Source: Clostridium senegalense JC122
GTDB taxonomy: Bacteria; Bacillota; Clostridia; Clostridiales; Clostridiaceae
Direction of reading: 5' to 3'
Length of the DNA stretch: 34,958 nucleotides
Assembly: GCF_000285575.1 (NCBI RefSeq)
Contig: NZ_HE611050.1
Coordinates: forward strand, 644,165-679,122
Shown: positions 8,349 to 17,871 of the stretch, piece by piece
Layout: the number at the start of each line of letters is the position of its first letter
How positions within the stretch are numbered: the stretch's first letter is position 1
The notes under the pieces: generated by a model
What the model saw: the letters and a program-made list of their open reading frames with translations, nothing else
Database searches by the model: none
What the model was told of the DNA's origin: nothing
Position numbers and translations under genes: made by a program

Positions 8349-8384
8349 AAAAAAACTAGCGTTTAATCAAACGCTAGTTTTTTT
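8349..8384. terminator. Bidirectional terminator after thiN
   Basis: A 16-bp perfect stem (arms 8349-8364 and 8369-8384, core ACTAGCGTTT) with loop AATC and A/T tracts on both sides. It starts right after the thiN stop and closes the long operon that begins at priA. Confidence 0.92.
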
Positions 8385-8385
8385 G

Positions 8386-9018
8386 CTAATCTACAGATCT
8401 TATAATCATTAATGTTCCTGATGAAAATTCTAAATGAACTTCATTTTCAACAAATTCATTCGATACAGTAAGACTGTCTTCTACTTCTAAATTATAATCT
8501 TTTAATTCATATTTTGCATTTTTTACAGACAAACTTTCAACTTTTGTGTTAAATGCAAAGACAGAAAAAATATCTCCTTTTTTCCCATAAATAGTTTTTG
8601 ATTCTTTTATCATAGTTATTTTATTATTTTCATCAACTATATGTGCATCTACACCTCTATTTATAGCTTTGTTAAGTATACATAAGTTACCTATTAAATG
8701 ATCTACTCTTGTTCCAGTACAGCCTAAGAATACTATTTCTTTTGCATTTAATTCAATAGCTTTTTCTAATGCAATTTCTGTGTCTGTGTAGTCTTTTTCT
8801 TTAGGATATTTAGTAATTTCGCATTTATCTTTGAAATATTCCAATACATTTTTATCTATTGAATCAAAATCCCCAAGTAAAATTTTAGGTATTATATTAT
8901 ATTTATACAAAGAATTAGCTCCACTATCAGCTGCTATAATAGAAAATCCATTATCTATATATTTAACTATGGTTTCTTTTTTTGGTGGTGTACCACCAGA
9001 TATAATTAACCATTTCAT
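8386..9018 (-). CDS. thiN: Thiamine diphosphokinase
   Basis: Transfers pyrophosphate from ATP to thiamine to give thiamine diphosphate (salvage). 210 residues, normal length. Family landmarks: N-terminal IISGG, AADSGAN near 30, the metal-binding LLGDFDSID near 47-55, YPKEKDYTDTEIAL near 71, and GCTGTRVDHLIGNL near 98. The C-terminal thiamine-binding beta domain is complete. Last gene of the operon: 1 nt after rpe and immediately before the strong hairpin at 8349-8384. No TPP riboswitch is seen. Confidence 0.94.
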   Translation of the reverse strand: MKWLIISGGTPPKKETIVKYIDNGFSIIAADSGANSLYKYNIIPKILLGDFDSIDKNVLEYFKDKCEITKYPKEKDYTDTEIALEKAIELNAKEIVFLGCTGTRVDHLIGNLCILNKAINRGVDAHIVDENNKITMIKESKTIYGKKGDIFSVFAFNTKVESLSVKNAKYELKDYNLEVEDSLTVSNEFVENEVHLEFSSGTLMIIRSVD

Positions 9019-9019
9019 A

Positions 9020-9670
9020 TTAAAACCCTTCTTTTAGTCCTCTTATATTTTTTTCAATTTCATTGTTTTTAAATACTGCAGATCCTGCTACTATAACATT
9101 TGCTCCACAGCTTACTATTTCTTTTATGTTGTTTTTATCCACTCCACCATCAACTTGAATCATTAAGTTTTTATTAGATATATCACTTATTTTTTTAATT
9201 TCTTTTATTTTTTCATTACAGTATGGTATGTACTTTTGACCTCCAAAACCAGGATTAACAGACATAACAAGAACCATATCTACTATTGGAATTAGATGCT
9301 TTATGTTTTCCACTGGTGTAGCTGGATTTATAGCTACTCCTACCTTAACTCCTAATCCTTTTATATAATTAACAGTTCTATCTAAATGTTTATCTGCTTC
9401 TGCATGTATAGTTATTATATCTGCACCAGCTAAAGCAAAGTCTTCTACATATCTTGATGGGTCTTCAATCATTAAGTGAACATCAAATGTAAGCTTAGTA
9501 CATTTTCTAATAGATTTTATTATAGGTATACCAAATGATATGTTTGGAACAAACATTCCATCCATAACATCTATGTGCACCATATCTGCTCCATACTTTT
9601 CTAAATCTTCAACTGCTTTTCCTAAATTTGAAAAATCAGCTGATAATATTGACGGTGATAATTTCATCAT
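9020..9670 (-). CDS. rpe: Ribulose-phosphate 3-epimerase
   Basis: Interconverts ribulose-5-phosphate and xylulose-5-phosphate in the pentose phosphate pathway. 216-residue TIM barrel: [14 protein letters not shown] start, metal/catalytic [12 protein letters not shown] near 33, [12 protein letters not shown] near 141, and VDGGVDKNN near 175 with the catalytic Asp. The first ATG overlaps the rsgA stop by 4 nt (ATGA), which is the translationally coupled choice; the next codon is also ATG. Sits between rsgA and thiN as in Bacillus. Confidence 0.95.
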   Translation of the reverse strand: MMKLSPSILSADFSNLGKAVEDLEKYGADMVHIDVMDGMFVPNISFGIPIIKSIRKCTKLTFDVHLMIEDPSRYVEDFALAGADIITIHAEADKHLDRTVNYIKGLGVKVGVAINPATPVENIKHLIPIVDMVLVMSVNPGFGGQKYIPYCNEKIKEIKKISDISNKNLMIQVDGGVDKNNIKEIVSCGANVIVAGSAVFKNNEIEKNIRGLKEGF

Positions 9671-10533
9671 CTTTTATTCCCCCTATTATTTGTTATATCT
9701 TCTAAAGTTTTTATATAAAAATCATATCTTGCTTTATGAATCTTCCCTTCATTTACAGCTTCCTTAACTGCACAACTAGGTTCTTTATGATGAATACAAT
9801 TATTAAATTTACATTTATCTCTATATGGTTCAAACTCCTTAAAGCAATATTGCAATTCTTCTTTAGGGATAAAATTTAATTCTAAAGATGAAAAACCCGG
9901 TGTATCAACTAAATATCCATCTCCAAATTCAATTAATTCACTATGCCTTGTAGTATGCTTTCCTCTTTTTAATTTACCACTTATCTCCCCAGTTTCCATC
10001 ATTTCTCTTCCAATAAATTTATTAAGTATAGTAGATTTTCCTACTCCTGATGGACCACAAAATACACTTATATTGTCTTTAATTTTTTCTTTTAGTTTCT
10101 CAAGTCCCAAATTATTTTTAGCCTCTAAATATAGAACCTCGTAACCTGCTGATTCAAGTTCTTCTTTTACTTTATCAATATCTTCATTTTTAAGATCCAT
10201 TTTATTAAAACAAACAACAGCATTCAAATTATTATACTCACATAATAACAGGAATTTGCTAAGCAAATCCCTGTTTAAATCAGGATGTCTAAATGCAAAT
10301 ATAACAAAAGCTTGAGTTACATTGGCAACAACCGGTCTTATAAGTTCAGTTGTTCTTTCATATATTTTTTCTATTGTAACAGAATTATCTTCAACCTTAA
10401 TTTCTACATTATCCCCTATCATAGGTGATAAATTATTATATCTAAACTTTCCTCTAGCTTTGCATGTATACGTGTTTCCTTCACTTTTTACATAATAAAG
10501 ACCACCGATACCTTTAACTATTATTCCTTGCAT
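9667..10533 (-). CDS. rsgA: Ribosome small subunit-dependent GTPase RsgA (CpgA/YloQ)
   Basis: Circularly permuted GTPase that checks late 30S maturation. The 288 residues show an N-terminal OB fold ([14 protein letters not shown]), then permuted G motifs: G4 CFNKMD near 109, G1 GPSGVGKST near 162, and G3 DTPGFSS near 212. A C-terminal zinc finger follows with Cys and His in [14 protein letters not shown]. The open frame extends 12 codons further, but GGAGG lies 5 nt before the ATG at 10533, the better start. It follows prkC closely; in Bacillus, CpgA is a substrate of PrkC, which fits the operon. Confidence 0.95.
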   Translation of the reverse strand: MQGIIVKGIGGLYYVKSEGNTYTCKARGKFRYNNLSPMIGDNVEIKVEDNSVTIEKIYERTTELIRPVVANVTQAFVIFAFRHPDLNRDLLSKFLLLCEYNNLNAVVCFNKMDLKNEDIDKVKEELESAGYEVLYLEAKNNLGLEKLKEKIKDNISVFCGPSGVGKSTILNKFIGREMMETGEISGKLKRGKHTTRHSELIEFGDGYLVDTPGFSSLELNFIPKEELQYCFKEFEPYRDKCKFNNCIHHKEPSCAVKEAVNEGKIHKARYDFYIKTLEDITNNRGNKR

Positions 10534-10546
10534 ATATCCTCCAAAT

Positions 10547-12574
10547 TTATTGTTGATTTTCTCCTTCATCAGGCTTTTCAGGTTTTTCAGGCTTTTCTTG
10601 CTCCTGTTTTTTAACAGTTACACTTATATTTTCACCTTTATTAACTTTAGTTTCTGCTTGTATACTTTGACTTTCAATTATATCACTATCTTCTCCTGAA
10701 CCACTTATATTTAACCCTAGACTATTAGCCAAATTTTTAGCATCACCTAATGTCATACCTACAAAATAAGGTACAGAAACTTTTTCTGGTTCAGGTTCTT
10801 TATATTTATAATACTTAACATCTACTGCCGTTTGTTCATTAACTTTTGATCCAGATGATACACTTTGATAAAATATTTTTCCATCACGGCTCTTATCAGT
10901 AGTTGAAACCTCAGTAGTTGCTCCTAATTTTAAATTAGCTGCACTTAAAACATTAGATGCTTCATCTACAGTCATATTAATTAAATCTGGAGTCTGGGAA
11001 TATTTAACGGCTGATCCTTTACTTACAACTACATCTATAGATTCTCCTTTTTTAGCTGTAGTTCCTGGTTGTGGATTCTGCCTAATTACAGTTCCTTCAC
11101 TATAAGTTTCATTATTTTCCTCTGTAACTTTTCCAACCTTAAAACCCATATTTGTAATTTGATTTTGTGCTTCTTGTAAACTTAAATTTCCTAAATCAGG
11201 TACAGTTACTTCTTCAGGTCCTGAACTTACAATAACTTTTACTTCAGATTTCTTTTTCACTGTAGTTCCTTCATTAGGAATACATTTTAATACTTCTCCT
11301 TTAGGTTTATCGCTTTTTTCTTCACCATCAACTTTAAATACAAGTCCTAGTTCTTCAATGATAGTTTTAGCATTTTCTTCGCTTTTGCCTACAATCTGTG
11401 GTATTTTAACCTCTTTTTTACTAGAACCAGCATCTGTAGATGGCTTCATTGTTAACGTTATTGCAAAAGCTCCAATTAGAACTATAAATATTCCTATAGA
11501 TGCTAATAACAATTTCATTTTCTTATTTTTCGACCTTTTTTTCCTTGGTTTAATTTCTTCATCATCATCATCATCATATTCTTCTTCATCATATTCTTCT
11601 TCATCATATTCTTCTTCTCCATCTTTTCCATACAAATTATAATTATTGCTATCTTCATATGATGTTTTTGATGATTTATCTTCATCAATATTTATAGGAC
11701 TCATTATCCTTGTAAATTCTTCAGTATCACCATTGTTTTGAGGTATATTATAACTAATATTACTTCTTATTTGCCTTAAATCATGTAATATTTCTGTAGC
11801 ACTTTGATACCTTTTGATAGGCTCTTTCTCTATAGCCTTTAATATTAAATTACTAATATTTAATGGTATGTCATATTTTATAGCAGTTGGTGGTACCACA
11901 GGCTCCTGTATATGTTTTAAAGCTATAGATACAGGACTATCTCCATCAAAAGGCAACTTACCAGTAGCCATTTCATAAAGCACAATACCTAACGAATATA
12001 TGTCTGTTCTAAAGTCCACAACTTTTCCCTTTGCCTGTTCTGGTGAAAAATAATGAGCTGAACCTATAACTTTTGTTGTATGGGTTATAGTGTCGCTATT
12101 AGAAGCTTTAGCTATACCAAAATCTGTAACTTTAACTACCCCATCCTCTTTAACTAAAATATTATGTGGTTTTATATCTCTATGAATAACACCATTTCTA
12201 TGGGCACACTCTAATGCTTGTGCTATTTGTATTCCAAATTCCACTACTTGATCACAAGGTAAACTACCATTTTCGCAAATTACTTGCTTTAATGTTTTCC
12301 CTTCCACTAATTCCATAACAATATAGTTATATTTTCCTTCTACCCCAACATCAAATATATTAACTATATTATTATGTGAAAAGCTTGCTGTAGCTGCAGC
12401 TTCTTTTCTAAACTTATCCATAAATTCAATGTTAGAAGTATATTGCTCTTTTAGTATTTTTACTGCAACATACCTATTTAAAAGTCGACATTTGGCCTTA
12501 TAAACTATAGCCATGCCACCTTCACCGATTTTTTCAATCAGCTCATATCTACTCCCCAATATGGTTCCAATCAT
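10547..12574 (-). CDS. prkC: Serine/threonine protein kinase PrkC with four PASTA domains
   Basis: Membrane Hanks-type kinase that senses muropeptides/peptidoglycan and controls germination, cell wall and translation factors. The cytoplasmic kinase domain (about 10-270) has GEGGMA (P-loop), AVKILK (Lys), HRDIKPHN (catalytic loop) and VTDFGIA. A juxtamembrane region follows with an EEEYD triplet repeat and a basic patch. One membrane span ([20 protein letters not shown], about 350-370) precedes four extracellular PASTA repeats (starting near 390, 460, 528 and 600) and a Pro/Glu-rich tail. Start: ATG at 12574 with AAAGGAG 9 nt upstream; an in-frame GTG two codons earlier is too close to that site. 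It overlaps prpC by 26 nt, linking kinase and phosphatase production. Confidence 0.95.
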   Translation of the reverse strand: MIGTILGSRYELIEKIGEGGMAIVYKAKCRLLNRYVAVKILKEQYTSNIEFMDKFRKEAAATASFSHNNIVNIFDVGVEGKYNYIVMELVEGKTLKQVICENGSLPCDQVVEFGIQIAQALECAHRNGVIHRDIKPHNILVKEDGVVKVTDFGIAKASNSDTITHTTKVIGSAHYFSPEQAKGKVVDFRTDIYSLGIVLYEMATGKLPFDGDSPVSIALKHIQEPVVPPTAIKYDIPLNISNLILKAIEKEPIKRYQSATEILHDLRQIRSNISYNIPQNNGDTEEFTRIMSPINIDEDKSSKTSYEDSNNYNLYGKDGEEEYDEEEYDEEEYDDDDDEEIKPRKKRSKNKKMKLLLASIGIFIVLIGAFAITLTMKPSTDAGSSKKEVKIPQIVGKSEENAKTIIEELGLVFKVDGEEKSDKPKGEVLKCIPNEGTTVKKKSEVKVIVSSGPEEVTVPDLGNLSLQEAQNQITNMGFKVGKVTEENNETYSEGTVIRQNPQPGTTAKKGESIDVVVSKGSAVKYSQTPDLINMTVDEASNVLSAANLKLGATTEVSTTDKSRDGKIFYQSVSSGSKVNEQTAVDVKYYKYKEPEPEKVSVPYFVGMTLGDAKNLANSLGLNISGSGEDSDIIESQSIQAETKVNKGENISVTVKKQEQEKPEKPEKPDEGENQQ
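11561..11617 (-). repeat. 15-bp tandem repeat encoding EEEYD in prkC
   Basis: Three exact 15-bp units (11573-11587, 11588-11602, 11603-11617) encode EEEYD three times in the PrkC juxtamembrane segment, followed by a run of GAT codons (five Asp, 11561-11575). In-frame unit length means copy-number change would keep the gene intact. Confidence 0.9.
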
Positions 12575-13295
12575 CTCCACACGCTCCTTTAAATATGATA
12601 ACTGAGATGTTATCTCTTCCGCCTCTATCTTTACTAGCTTTTATAAGCTCATCACAAACATCTTCCTTATCTGTAATAATAATATTACAAATCTCCTGCT
12701 CACTTAATTCATTTGTAAGTCCATCAGTACATAAAAGACCTTTATCAAATTCATTTAGATTTAATTCATAAAGATCTACATCTACAATTGGTTTAGTTCC
12801 TATAGCTCTTGTAATTACATTTTTATTAGGATGATTTTGAGCTTCTTCTTCACTAATAGTTCCATTATCTAAAAGTTCTTGAACCAAGGAATGATCCTTT
12901 GTAACTTTTATTAATCTATCTTTACAAATAACATAACATCTACTATCTCCAACATTTGCCACTAAACATTTTTCATCTTTTATATAACAAATGGTAATTG
13001 TAGTTCCCATTCCACTATATTCATCCTTTAATAAGGCAGCTTTATATATATGATGATTTGCTAAATTTACTGCTTTAGTTAATGCTATTCTACTTTCTTC
13101 CTCTTTGTTCTTTTTTAAATAATCTATAACGGTTTCTAACGCCATCTTACTTGCTACTTCACCTGCATTATGCCCGCCCATACCGTCTGCTATGGCAAAT
13201 ATAGCAATATCTTCATCTTCAAAATATTTAACAAAATCCTCATTTAAAACTCTTTTATTTCCCACATCAGATTTTATACCTATTAATCTCCCCAT
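12549..13295 (-). CDS. prpC: PP2C-type serine/threonine phosphatase
   Basis: Stp/PrpC phosphatase that reverses PrkC phosphorylation. 248 residues, usual size. PP2C motifs with metal-binding acidic residues: SDVGNKRVLNED near 9-20, IADGMGGHNAGE near 35, NVGDSRCY near 115, LLCTDGLTN near 193, and GGRDNISVI near 225. A GGAG ribosome site precedes the ATG. 2 nt after rlmN; overlaps prkC by 26 nt. Order rlmN-prpC-prkC-rsgA is the conserved Firmicute cluster. Confidence 0.95.
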   Translation of the reverse strand: MGRLIGIKSDVGNKRVLNEDFVKYFEDEDIAIFAIADGMGGHNAGEVASKMALETVIDYLKKNKEEESRIALTKAVNLANHHIYKAALLKDEYSGMGTTITICYIKDEKCLVANVGDSRCYVICKDRLIKVTKDHSLVQELLDNGTISEEEAQNHPNKNVITRAIGTKPIVDVDLYELNLNEFDKGLLCTDGLTNELSEQEICNIIITDKEDVCDELIKASKDRGGRDNISVIIFKGACGDDWNHIGE

Positions 13296-13297
13296 TG

Positions 13298-14332
13298 TTA
13301 CAACTCCTTTTTTTCTAAATAACTTCTTCTAAGTTGTCCACAAGCTGCATTTATATCTAAGCCCATCTCTTTTCTAACAGTGGTCTCTATGCCATTCTTT
13401 ATTAAAATGTCTTTAAAATTATTTATTTCCTTTATATTAGCCCTTTTTAGTTCACTTTCCTTTATTTCATTTATTGGTATCAAATTCACATGGCAAAGCA
13501 TACCTTTTAATATCTTAGACAATTCTAATGCATCCTCTTCTCTATCATTAAATCCTTTTACCAATGCATATTCAAAAGTTATTCTTCTATTAGTTTTATC
13601 TATGTAATAATTGCATGCTTCTAATAATTCATCTATATTAAAAGCTTTAGCTATAGGCATAGTTTGTTTTCTCATTTCATTGTTAGGAGCGTGAAGTGAA
13701 ATAGCAAGAGTTATCTGCATATCTTTATCTGCTAATTCTTTTATTTTAGGAACTATACCACAAGTAGATAATGTTATATGCCTTTGCCCAATATTTAATC
13801 CATAATCTGCATTTACAAGTTCTAAAAATTTAATAACATTTTCAAAGTTATCAAGTGGTTCCCCACTTCCCATAAGAACAACATTTGATATTCTTTCTCC
13901 TAATTCTTCTTGTGCTTTTATTATTTGTCCTAAAATCTCTCCGCTAGTTAGATTACGAACAACACCATCTATTGTAGACGCACAAAACTTACATCCCATT
14001 CTACAGCCTACTTGAGTAGACACGCATATAGAATTTCCATGTTTATATTGCATAACTACAGATTCTATCAAATTATTGTCCTTCATTTTATATAAATATT
14101 TTCTTGTATTCCCATCAACAGAATTGTATTTTTCTAATACTTTAGGAACCCCAATATAAAAATTATCTTTTAATTTTTCCTTAGTGGATTTTGATAAATT
14201 TTTCATATCATCAAAATTATATACATATTTGTAAATCCACGAAAAAACCTGTTTTGCTCTAAACTCACTTTCTCCATTTTCCTTCATCCAAAGCTTTAAT
14301 TCATTAACGTTTAAGTCCAATATATTTTTCAC
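13298..14332 (-). CDS. rlmN: Dual-specificity rRNA/tRNA adenine-C2 methyltransferase RlmN
   Basis: Radical SAM enzyme that methylates A2503 of 23S rRNA (and A37 of some tRNAs). 344 residues. The iron-sulfur motif is [10 protein letters not shown] near 107-116 (CxxxCxxC), followed by GSGEPLDN near 160. The C-terminal catalytic cysteine lies in AACGQLR near 332. Start codon GTG at 14332 with AGGTG just upstream. 8 nt after rsmB. Confidence 0.95.
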   Translation of the reverse strand: MKNILDLNVNELKLWMKENGESEFRAKQVFSWIYKYVYNFDDMKNLSKSTKEKLKDNFYIGVPKVLEKYNSVDGNTRKYLYKMKDNNLIESVVMQYKHGNSICVSTQVGCRMGCKFCASTIDGVVRNLTSGEILGQIIKAQEELGERISNVVLMGSGEPLDNFENVIKFLELVNADYGLNIGQRHITLSTCGIVPKIKELADKDMQITLAISLHAPNNEMRKQTMPIAKAFNIDELLEACNYYIDKTNRRITFEYALVKGFNDREEDALELSKILKGMLCHVNLIPINEIKESELKRANIKEINNFKDILIKNGIETTVRKEMGLDINAACGQLRRSYLEKKEL

Positions 14333-14340
14333 AATTGCAC

Positions 14341-15669
14341 CTACCCAATCCTACGTATTTTGACAATAAAGAAGCCATCCATAAATTTATTAGGTAGTAT
14401 AGTTACCTCTCCACTATCACCATAAATTATATTATCCACATTTCCAAAAAATAAAGGTTCTAATTTAAAATTAGGATGATTTTTTAGAAACCATTGAATA
14501 TTTTTTTCATTTTCTTCTTTATTTAAAGTACAAGTGGAATATAAAATAACTCCATCCTTTTTTACATATTTTGCTGCATTATTCATTATACTTCTTTGAA
14601 TTTCAACTATTGATTTTAATTCTTTTTGATTTTTAGTATACTTGATTTCCGGTTTTTTTCTTATAATTCCTAGTCCAGAACAAGGAACATCTATTAATAC
14701 CCTGTCTGCATATTTGTTAAATTCTTTTTTATACACAGATGCATCTAATGTTTCACATTTAATATTATTTATATTAAGTCTTTTTGCATTATCTTTTATA
14801 AGTGATAATTTATTTTCATGTATGTCAAAAGCTAAAACTTCACCTGTATTATCCATGATTTCAGAAATATGTGTCGTTTTTCCTCCTGGTGCGCTACATA
14901 AATCTAAAACTCTGGAATCACTATTAAGTTCCATTGATGGAGCTACTAACATGGCACTCTCATCTTGAACAGTTACATAGCCTTCTTTGAATAAACGATT
15001 ATCTTCAATATTTCTCCCATTTACAATTCTAATAGCTTCTGGAGCAACATATCCTTCTGATACTTGGTATCCCTCATTTTCCATACTATTATAAATCTCT
15101 TCATATTCACCTTTTATTTCATTTACCCTTACAGTTAGTGCAGGTCTTTCATTTAATCCTATTAATATTTTTTCAGTTGTTTTTCTACCATATTGTTTTA
15201 TAAAATGTTCTACTAACCATCTTGGAAAAGAATATTCAAAACATAGCTTTTCAATAGGGTCCTCTCCACAATAACTTTTTTCTAAATTCCTTAAGTAATT
15301 TCTTAATACTCCATTCACTAATTTTGATGCACCTAAAGATGAATTTTTCTTTGTTAAATTTACAGCTTCATTTACTGCAGCAAATGGAGGTATTTTATCT
15401 AAATACTTTATTTGATATATGGATATTCTTAATATATTTAGCACAAAGTCTTCTAGTTTTTTGAAGTTCTTTCCAGTAAAACTTTGTATTATTTTATCTA
15501 TTGTATATTTATATTTTATCGTTCCATAAACAATTTCAGTTACCAAGCCTTTATCAACATCACTTAAATCACTTTTATTAAGTTCTTTACCTAATACAAT
15601 ATTAGAATATGCCTTATTATTAAAAACTTGTGTTATAACATCTACTGCTATTTGTCTAGCATTATTCAT
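14341..15669 (-). CDS. rsmB: 16S rRNA (cytosine-967-C5)-methyltransferase
   Basis: SAM-dependent m5C methyltransferase for 16S rRNA C967. 442 residues: a NusB-like RNA-binding domain (about 1-130) and a Rossmann catalytic domain with [17 protein letters not shown] near 255, DVPCSGLG near 322 (motif IV cysteine) and [11 protein letters not shown] near 372 (motif VI, second catalytic cysteine). Placed after yugP and before rlmN as in other clostridia. Confidence 0.94.
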   Translation of the reverse strand: MNNARQIAVDVITQVFNNKAYSNIVLGKELNKSDLSDVDKGLVTEIVYGTIKYKYTIDKIIQSFTGKNFKKLEDFVLNILRISIYQIKYLDKIPPFAAVNEAVNLTKKNSSLGASKLVNGVLRNYLRNLEKSYCGEDPIEKLCFEYSFPRWLVEHFIKQYGRKTTEKILIGLNERPALTVRVNEIKGEYEEIYNSMENEGYQVSEGYVAPEAIRIVNGRNIEDNRLFKEGYVTVQDESAMLVAPSMELNSDSRVLDLCSAPGGKTTHISEIMDNTGEVLAFDIHENKLSLIKDNAKRLNINNIKCETLDASVYKKEFNKYADRVLIDVPCSGLGIIRKKPEIKYTKNQKELKSIVEIQRSIMNNAAKYVKKDGVILYSTCTLNKEENEKNIQWFLKNHPNFKLEPLFFGNVDNIIYGDSGEVTILPNKFMDGFFIVKIRRIG

Positions 15670-15689
15670 TTTTTTACCTCGATTAAAAT

Positions 15690-16376
15690 TTATTCATTTC
15701 TGTCTCTAATTGCTAAAAGTCTTATCAATTGTGATACTGCAGTTATAACTGCTGCAACATAAGTAAGAGCTGCTGCATTTAATACTTTCTTAGCACCATT
15801 TACTTCATCCCCTACTAGTATTCCTTTAGACCTAATTATTTCTATAGCTCTATTGGATGCATTAAATTCAACTGGCAATGTTACAAGTTGAAATAATACT
15901 GTAGCTGAAAATAATATAATACCTATATTTATTAATGGATTTATACTAAAAATTATACCTAAGAAAAATAAAAACCAAGATGCATTTGATCCTATATTAG
16001 CAATAGGCACTAATGCACTTCTAACTTTTATAGGTCCGTACCCTTCTTTATGTTGAATTACATGACCTATCTCATGTGCCGCTACGCCTATTGACGCTAT
16101 TGATGTACCATTATAAACATCTCTTGACAATCTAACAACTCTTCTTTGTGGATCATAATGGTCTGTTAAATTTCCTCCTATCATTTCTATAGGAACATCA
16201 AATAATCCATGTGCATCTAATATCATCCTAGCTACATCCTTACCTGTATATCCCATTTTGCTATAAACTTTGGAATACCTAGCAAATGTAGATGAAATAT
16301 TCATCTGTGCCCACATAGAAATCAAAAGAGCTGGTATAAGTATTAACATTGTAGAATCAAAATAGAATGGATACAT
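15690..16376 (-). CDS. Membrane zinc metallopeptidase, YugP family
   Basis: 228-residue predicted membrane protease. An N-terminal membrane segment is followed by the zinc motif AAHEIGHVIQH (HExxH, near 108-118) and three more hydrophobic segments (LVPIANIGSNASWFLFFLGI; INIGIILFSATVLFQLV; AALTYVAAVITAVSQLI). EFNAS, between the second and third of these, is a likely third ligand region. Matches the neutral zinc metallopeptidase (Zn_peptidase_2, YugP) family; substrate unknown. The ATG at 16376 is chosen because AGGAGG lies 9 nt upstream; an upstream TTG touches that site. Lies between fmt and rsmB, the standard clostridial position. Confidence 0.9.
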   Translation of the reverse strand: MYPFYFDSTMLILIPALLISMWAQMNISSTFARYSKVYSKMGYTGKDVARMILDAHGLFDVPIEMIGGNLTDHYDPQRRVVRLSRDVYNGTSIASIGVAAHEIGHVIQHKEGYGPIKVRSALVPIANIGSNASWFLFFLGIIFSINPLINIGIILFSATVLFQLVTLPVEFNASNRAIEIIRSKGILVGDEVNGAKKVLNAAALTYVAAVITAVSQLIRLLAIRDRNE

Positions 16377-16420
16377 AATCAGCAACCTCCTACATCTTTT
16401 ATTTTATAGATTTTCATAAT

Positions 16421-17362
16421 TTATTTATGTAAAACTATATTTTCTTCTATTGAATTTCCTTTTATATATTCTGACACTTTCATAGCTTTTTTATTAGGGA
16501 ATTGAATTTTTTTTGCTAATAGAATACCATCTTTTGTTGATATTCTCATTCCCTTCTTATCAACCTTCAGTATAGTTCCAGGAGTTTTTGTAGACTTTTC
16601 AGTTAAAACCTCTGATTCTAGAACTTTCATCATCTTATCCTCATAATAACTATAAGCAATCGGGAATGGATTTAATCCTCTTATAAAATTATGCACTTCT
16701 TGCGCACTTTTATTCCAATCAATATTAGCCATATCTCTATTTAACATATGAGCATAACAACTTAAATCATCATTTTGCTTTTCTGGTATTACTTCATTAT
16801 TATATAACTTTTTTAAAGTTTCTATAAGCAACGGTGCACCTGTTTCCTTTAAAATTTCATATAATTCTCCTGCTGTCATTTTTTCAGTAATTTCAACTGT
16901 ATTTTTTAAAAGCATATCTCCAGTATCAAGACCTACATCCATAAGCATAGTAGTATTTCCCGACACTTTATCTCCTGCCATGATAGAATAATGTATAGGC
17001 GCTGCTCCTCTAAATCTTGGAAGCAATGATCCATGTAAATTTATGCAACCATATCTAGGTATTTCTAACACTTCTTTAGGTAATATTTGGCCAAAAGCTA
17101 CTACTACTATAAAATCTGGTTCTATAGCCTTTATTTTATCTATGGTTTCTTGATTCTTTCTAATTTTTTCTGGCTGATATACCTCTATATTATGTTTCAA
17201 AGCCACCTCTTTAACTGGAGACATTGCTAAAGACTTGCCTCTTCCTTTTGGTCTATCCGGTTGAGTAACTACAGCTTTAACTTCAAATTCTTTTATTAAT
17301 GCTTCTAAAGAAGGAACTGCAAAATCTGGCGTTCCCATAAATACTATTTTCATCTTTGACAT
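16421..17362 (-). CDS. fmt: Methionyl-tRNA formyltransferase
   Basis: Formylates initiator Met-tRNA using 10-formyl-THF. 313 residues. FMGTPDFAVPSL near 8-19, catalytic Asn/His in INLHGSLLPRFRGAAPIH near 107-124, and DVGLDTGDML near 142; the C-terminal tRNA-binding barrel is complete. AGGTGA precedes the ATG. 8 nt after def: formylation and deformylation enzymes are co-encoded as usual. Confidence 0.96.
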   Translation of the reverse strand: MSKMKIVFMGTPDFAVPSLEALIKEFEVKAVVTQPDRPKGRGKSLAMSPVKEVALKHNIEVYQPEKIRKNQETIDKIKAIEPDFIVVVAFGQILPKEVLEIPRYGCINLHGSLLPRFRGAAPIHYSIMAGDKVSGNTTMLMDVGLDTGDMLLKNTVEITEKMTAGELYEILKETGAPLLIETLKKLYNNEVIPEKQNDDLSCYAHMLNRDMANIDWNKSAQEVHNFIRGLNPFPIAYSYYEDKMMKVLESEVLTEKSTKTPGTILKVDKKGMRISTKDGILLAKKIQFPNKKAMKVSEYIKGNSIEENIVLHK

Positions 17363-17370
17363 ATTATCAC

Positions 17371-17811
17371 CTACATTTCTATTTTATCTATATAAAGAAC
17401 TCCATCTAAATGGTCTATTTCATGACAAAACGCTCTTGCTAAAAAATCTTCTCCTTCAATAGTGAACCATTCACCATCTTCATTCATAGCCTTAACCTTA
17501 ACATATTGTGGTCTTCTAACTTTTCCATGCTCATTAGGAATACTTAAACATCCTTCTAAATCAACTACTTCTCCTTTTGATTCAAGTATTTCAGGGTTTA
17601 TTAATACAATAGGACCTTCTCCTATATCCACTACAACAACTCTTTTTAAAATTCCTACTTGTGGAGCTGCAAGTCCAACACCATTAGATTCATACATAGT
17701 TTCTTTCATATCTTTAATTAATGTTAACAACCTATCATTTATTTCATTAACTATTTTACATTTCTTTCTTAACACTTCATCTTCTTGTGTTCTAATTTGT
17801 CTTAATGCCAT
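17371..17811 (-). CDS. def: Peptide deformylase
   Basis: Removes the N-formyl group from nascent proteins. 146 residues, type 1. All three metal-site motifs are present: [10 protein letters not shown] near 42, EGCLS near 90 and HEIDHLDG near 130 (Cys plus two His bind Fe/Zn, Glu catalytic). Clear ribosome site AGGAGA before ATG. Between priA and fmt. The 60-nt gap to priA holds an AT-only inverted repeat (17846-17858 with 17864-17876), too weak to call a terminator. Confidence 0.95.
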   Translation of the reverse strand: MALRQIRTQEDEVLRKKCKIVNEINDRLLTLIKDMKETMYESNGVGLAAPQVGILKRVVVVDIGEGPIVLINPEILESKGEVVDLEGCLSIPNEHGKVRRPQYVKVKAMNEDGEWFTIEGEDFLARAFCHEIDHLDGVLYIDKIEM

Positions 17812-17871
17812 AATAATTCTCCTTTTCCTTAACTTTAACTATTTTTATAAAATTATATTATATATATAATT

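Noticed and set aside
11358-11642. Plus-strand frame with a poly-Ser run
   Set aside because: Complement of the EEEYD/Asp repeat of prkC; an artefact of that repeat.
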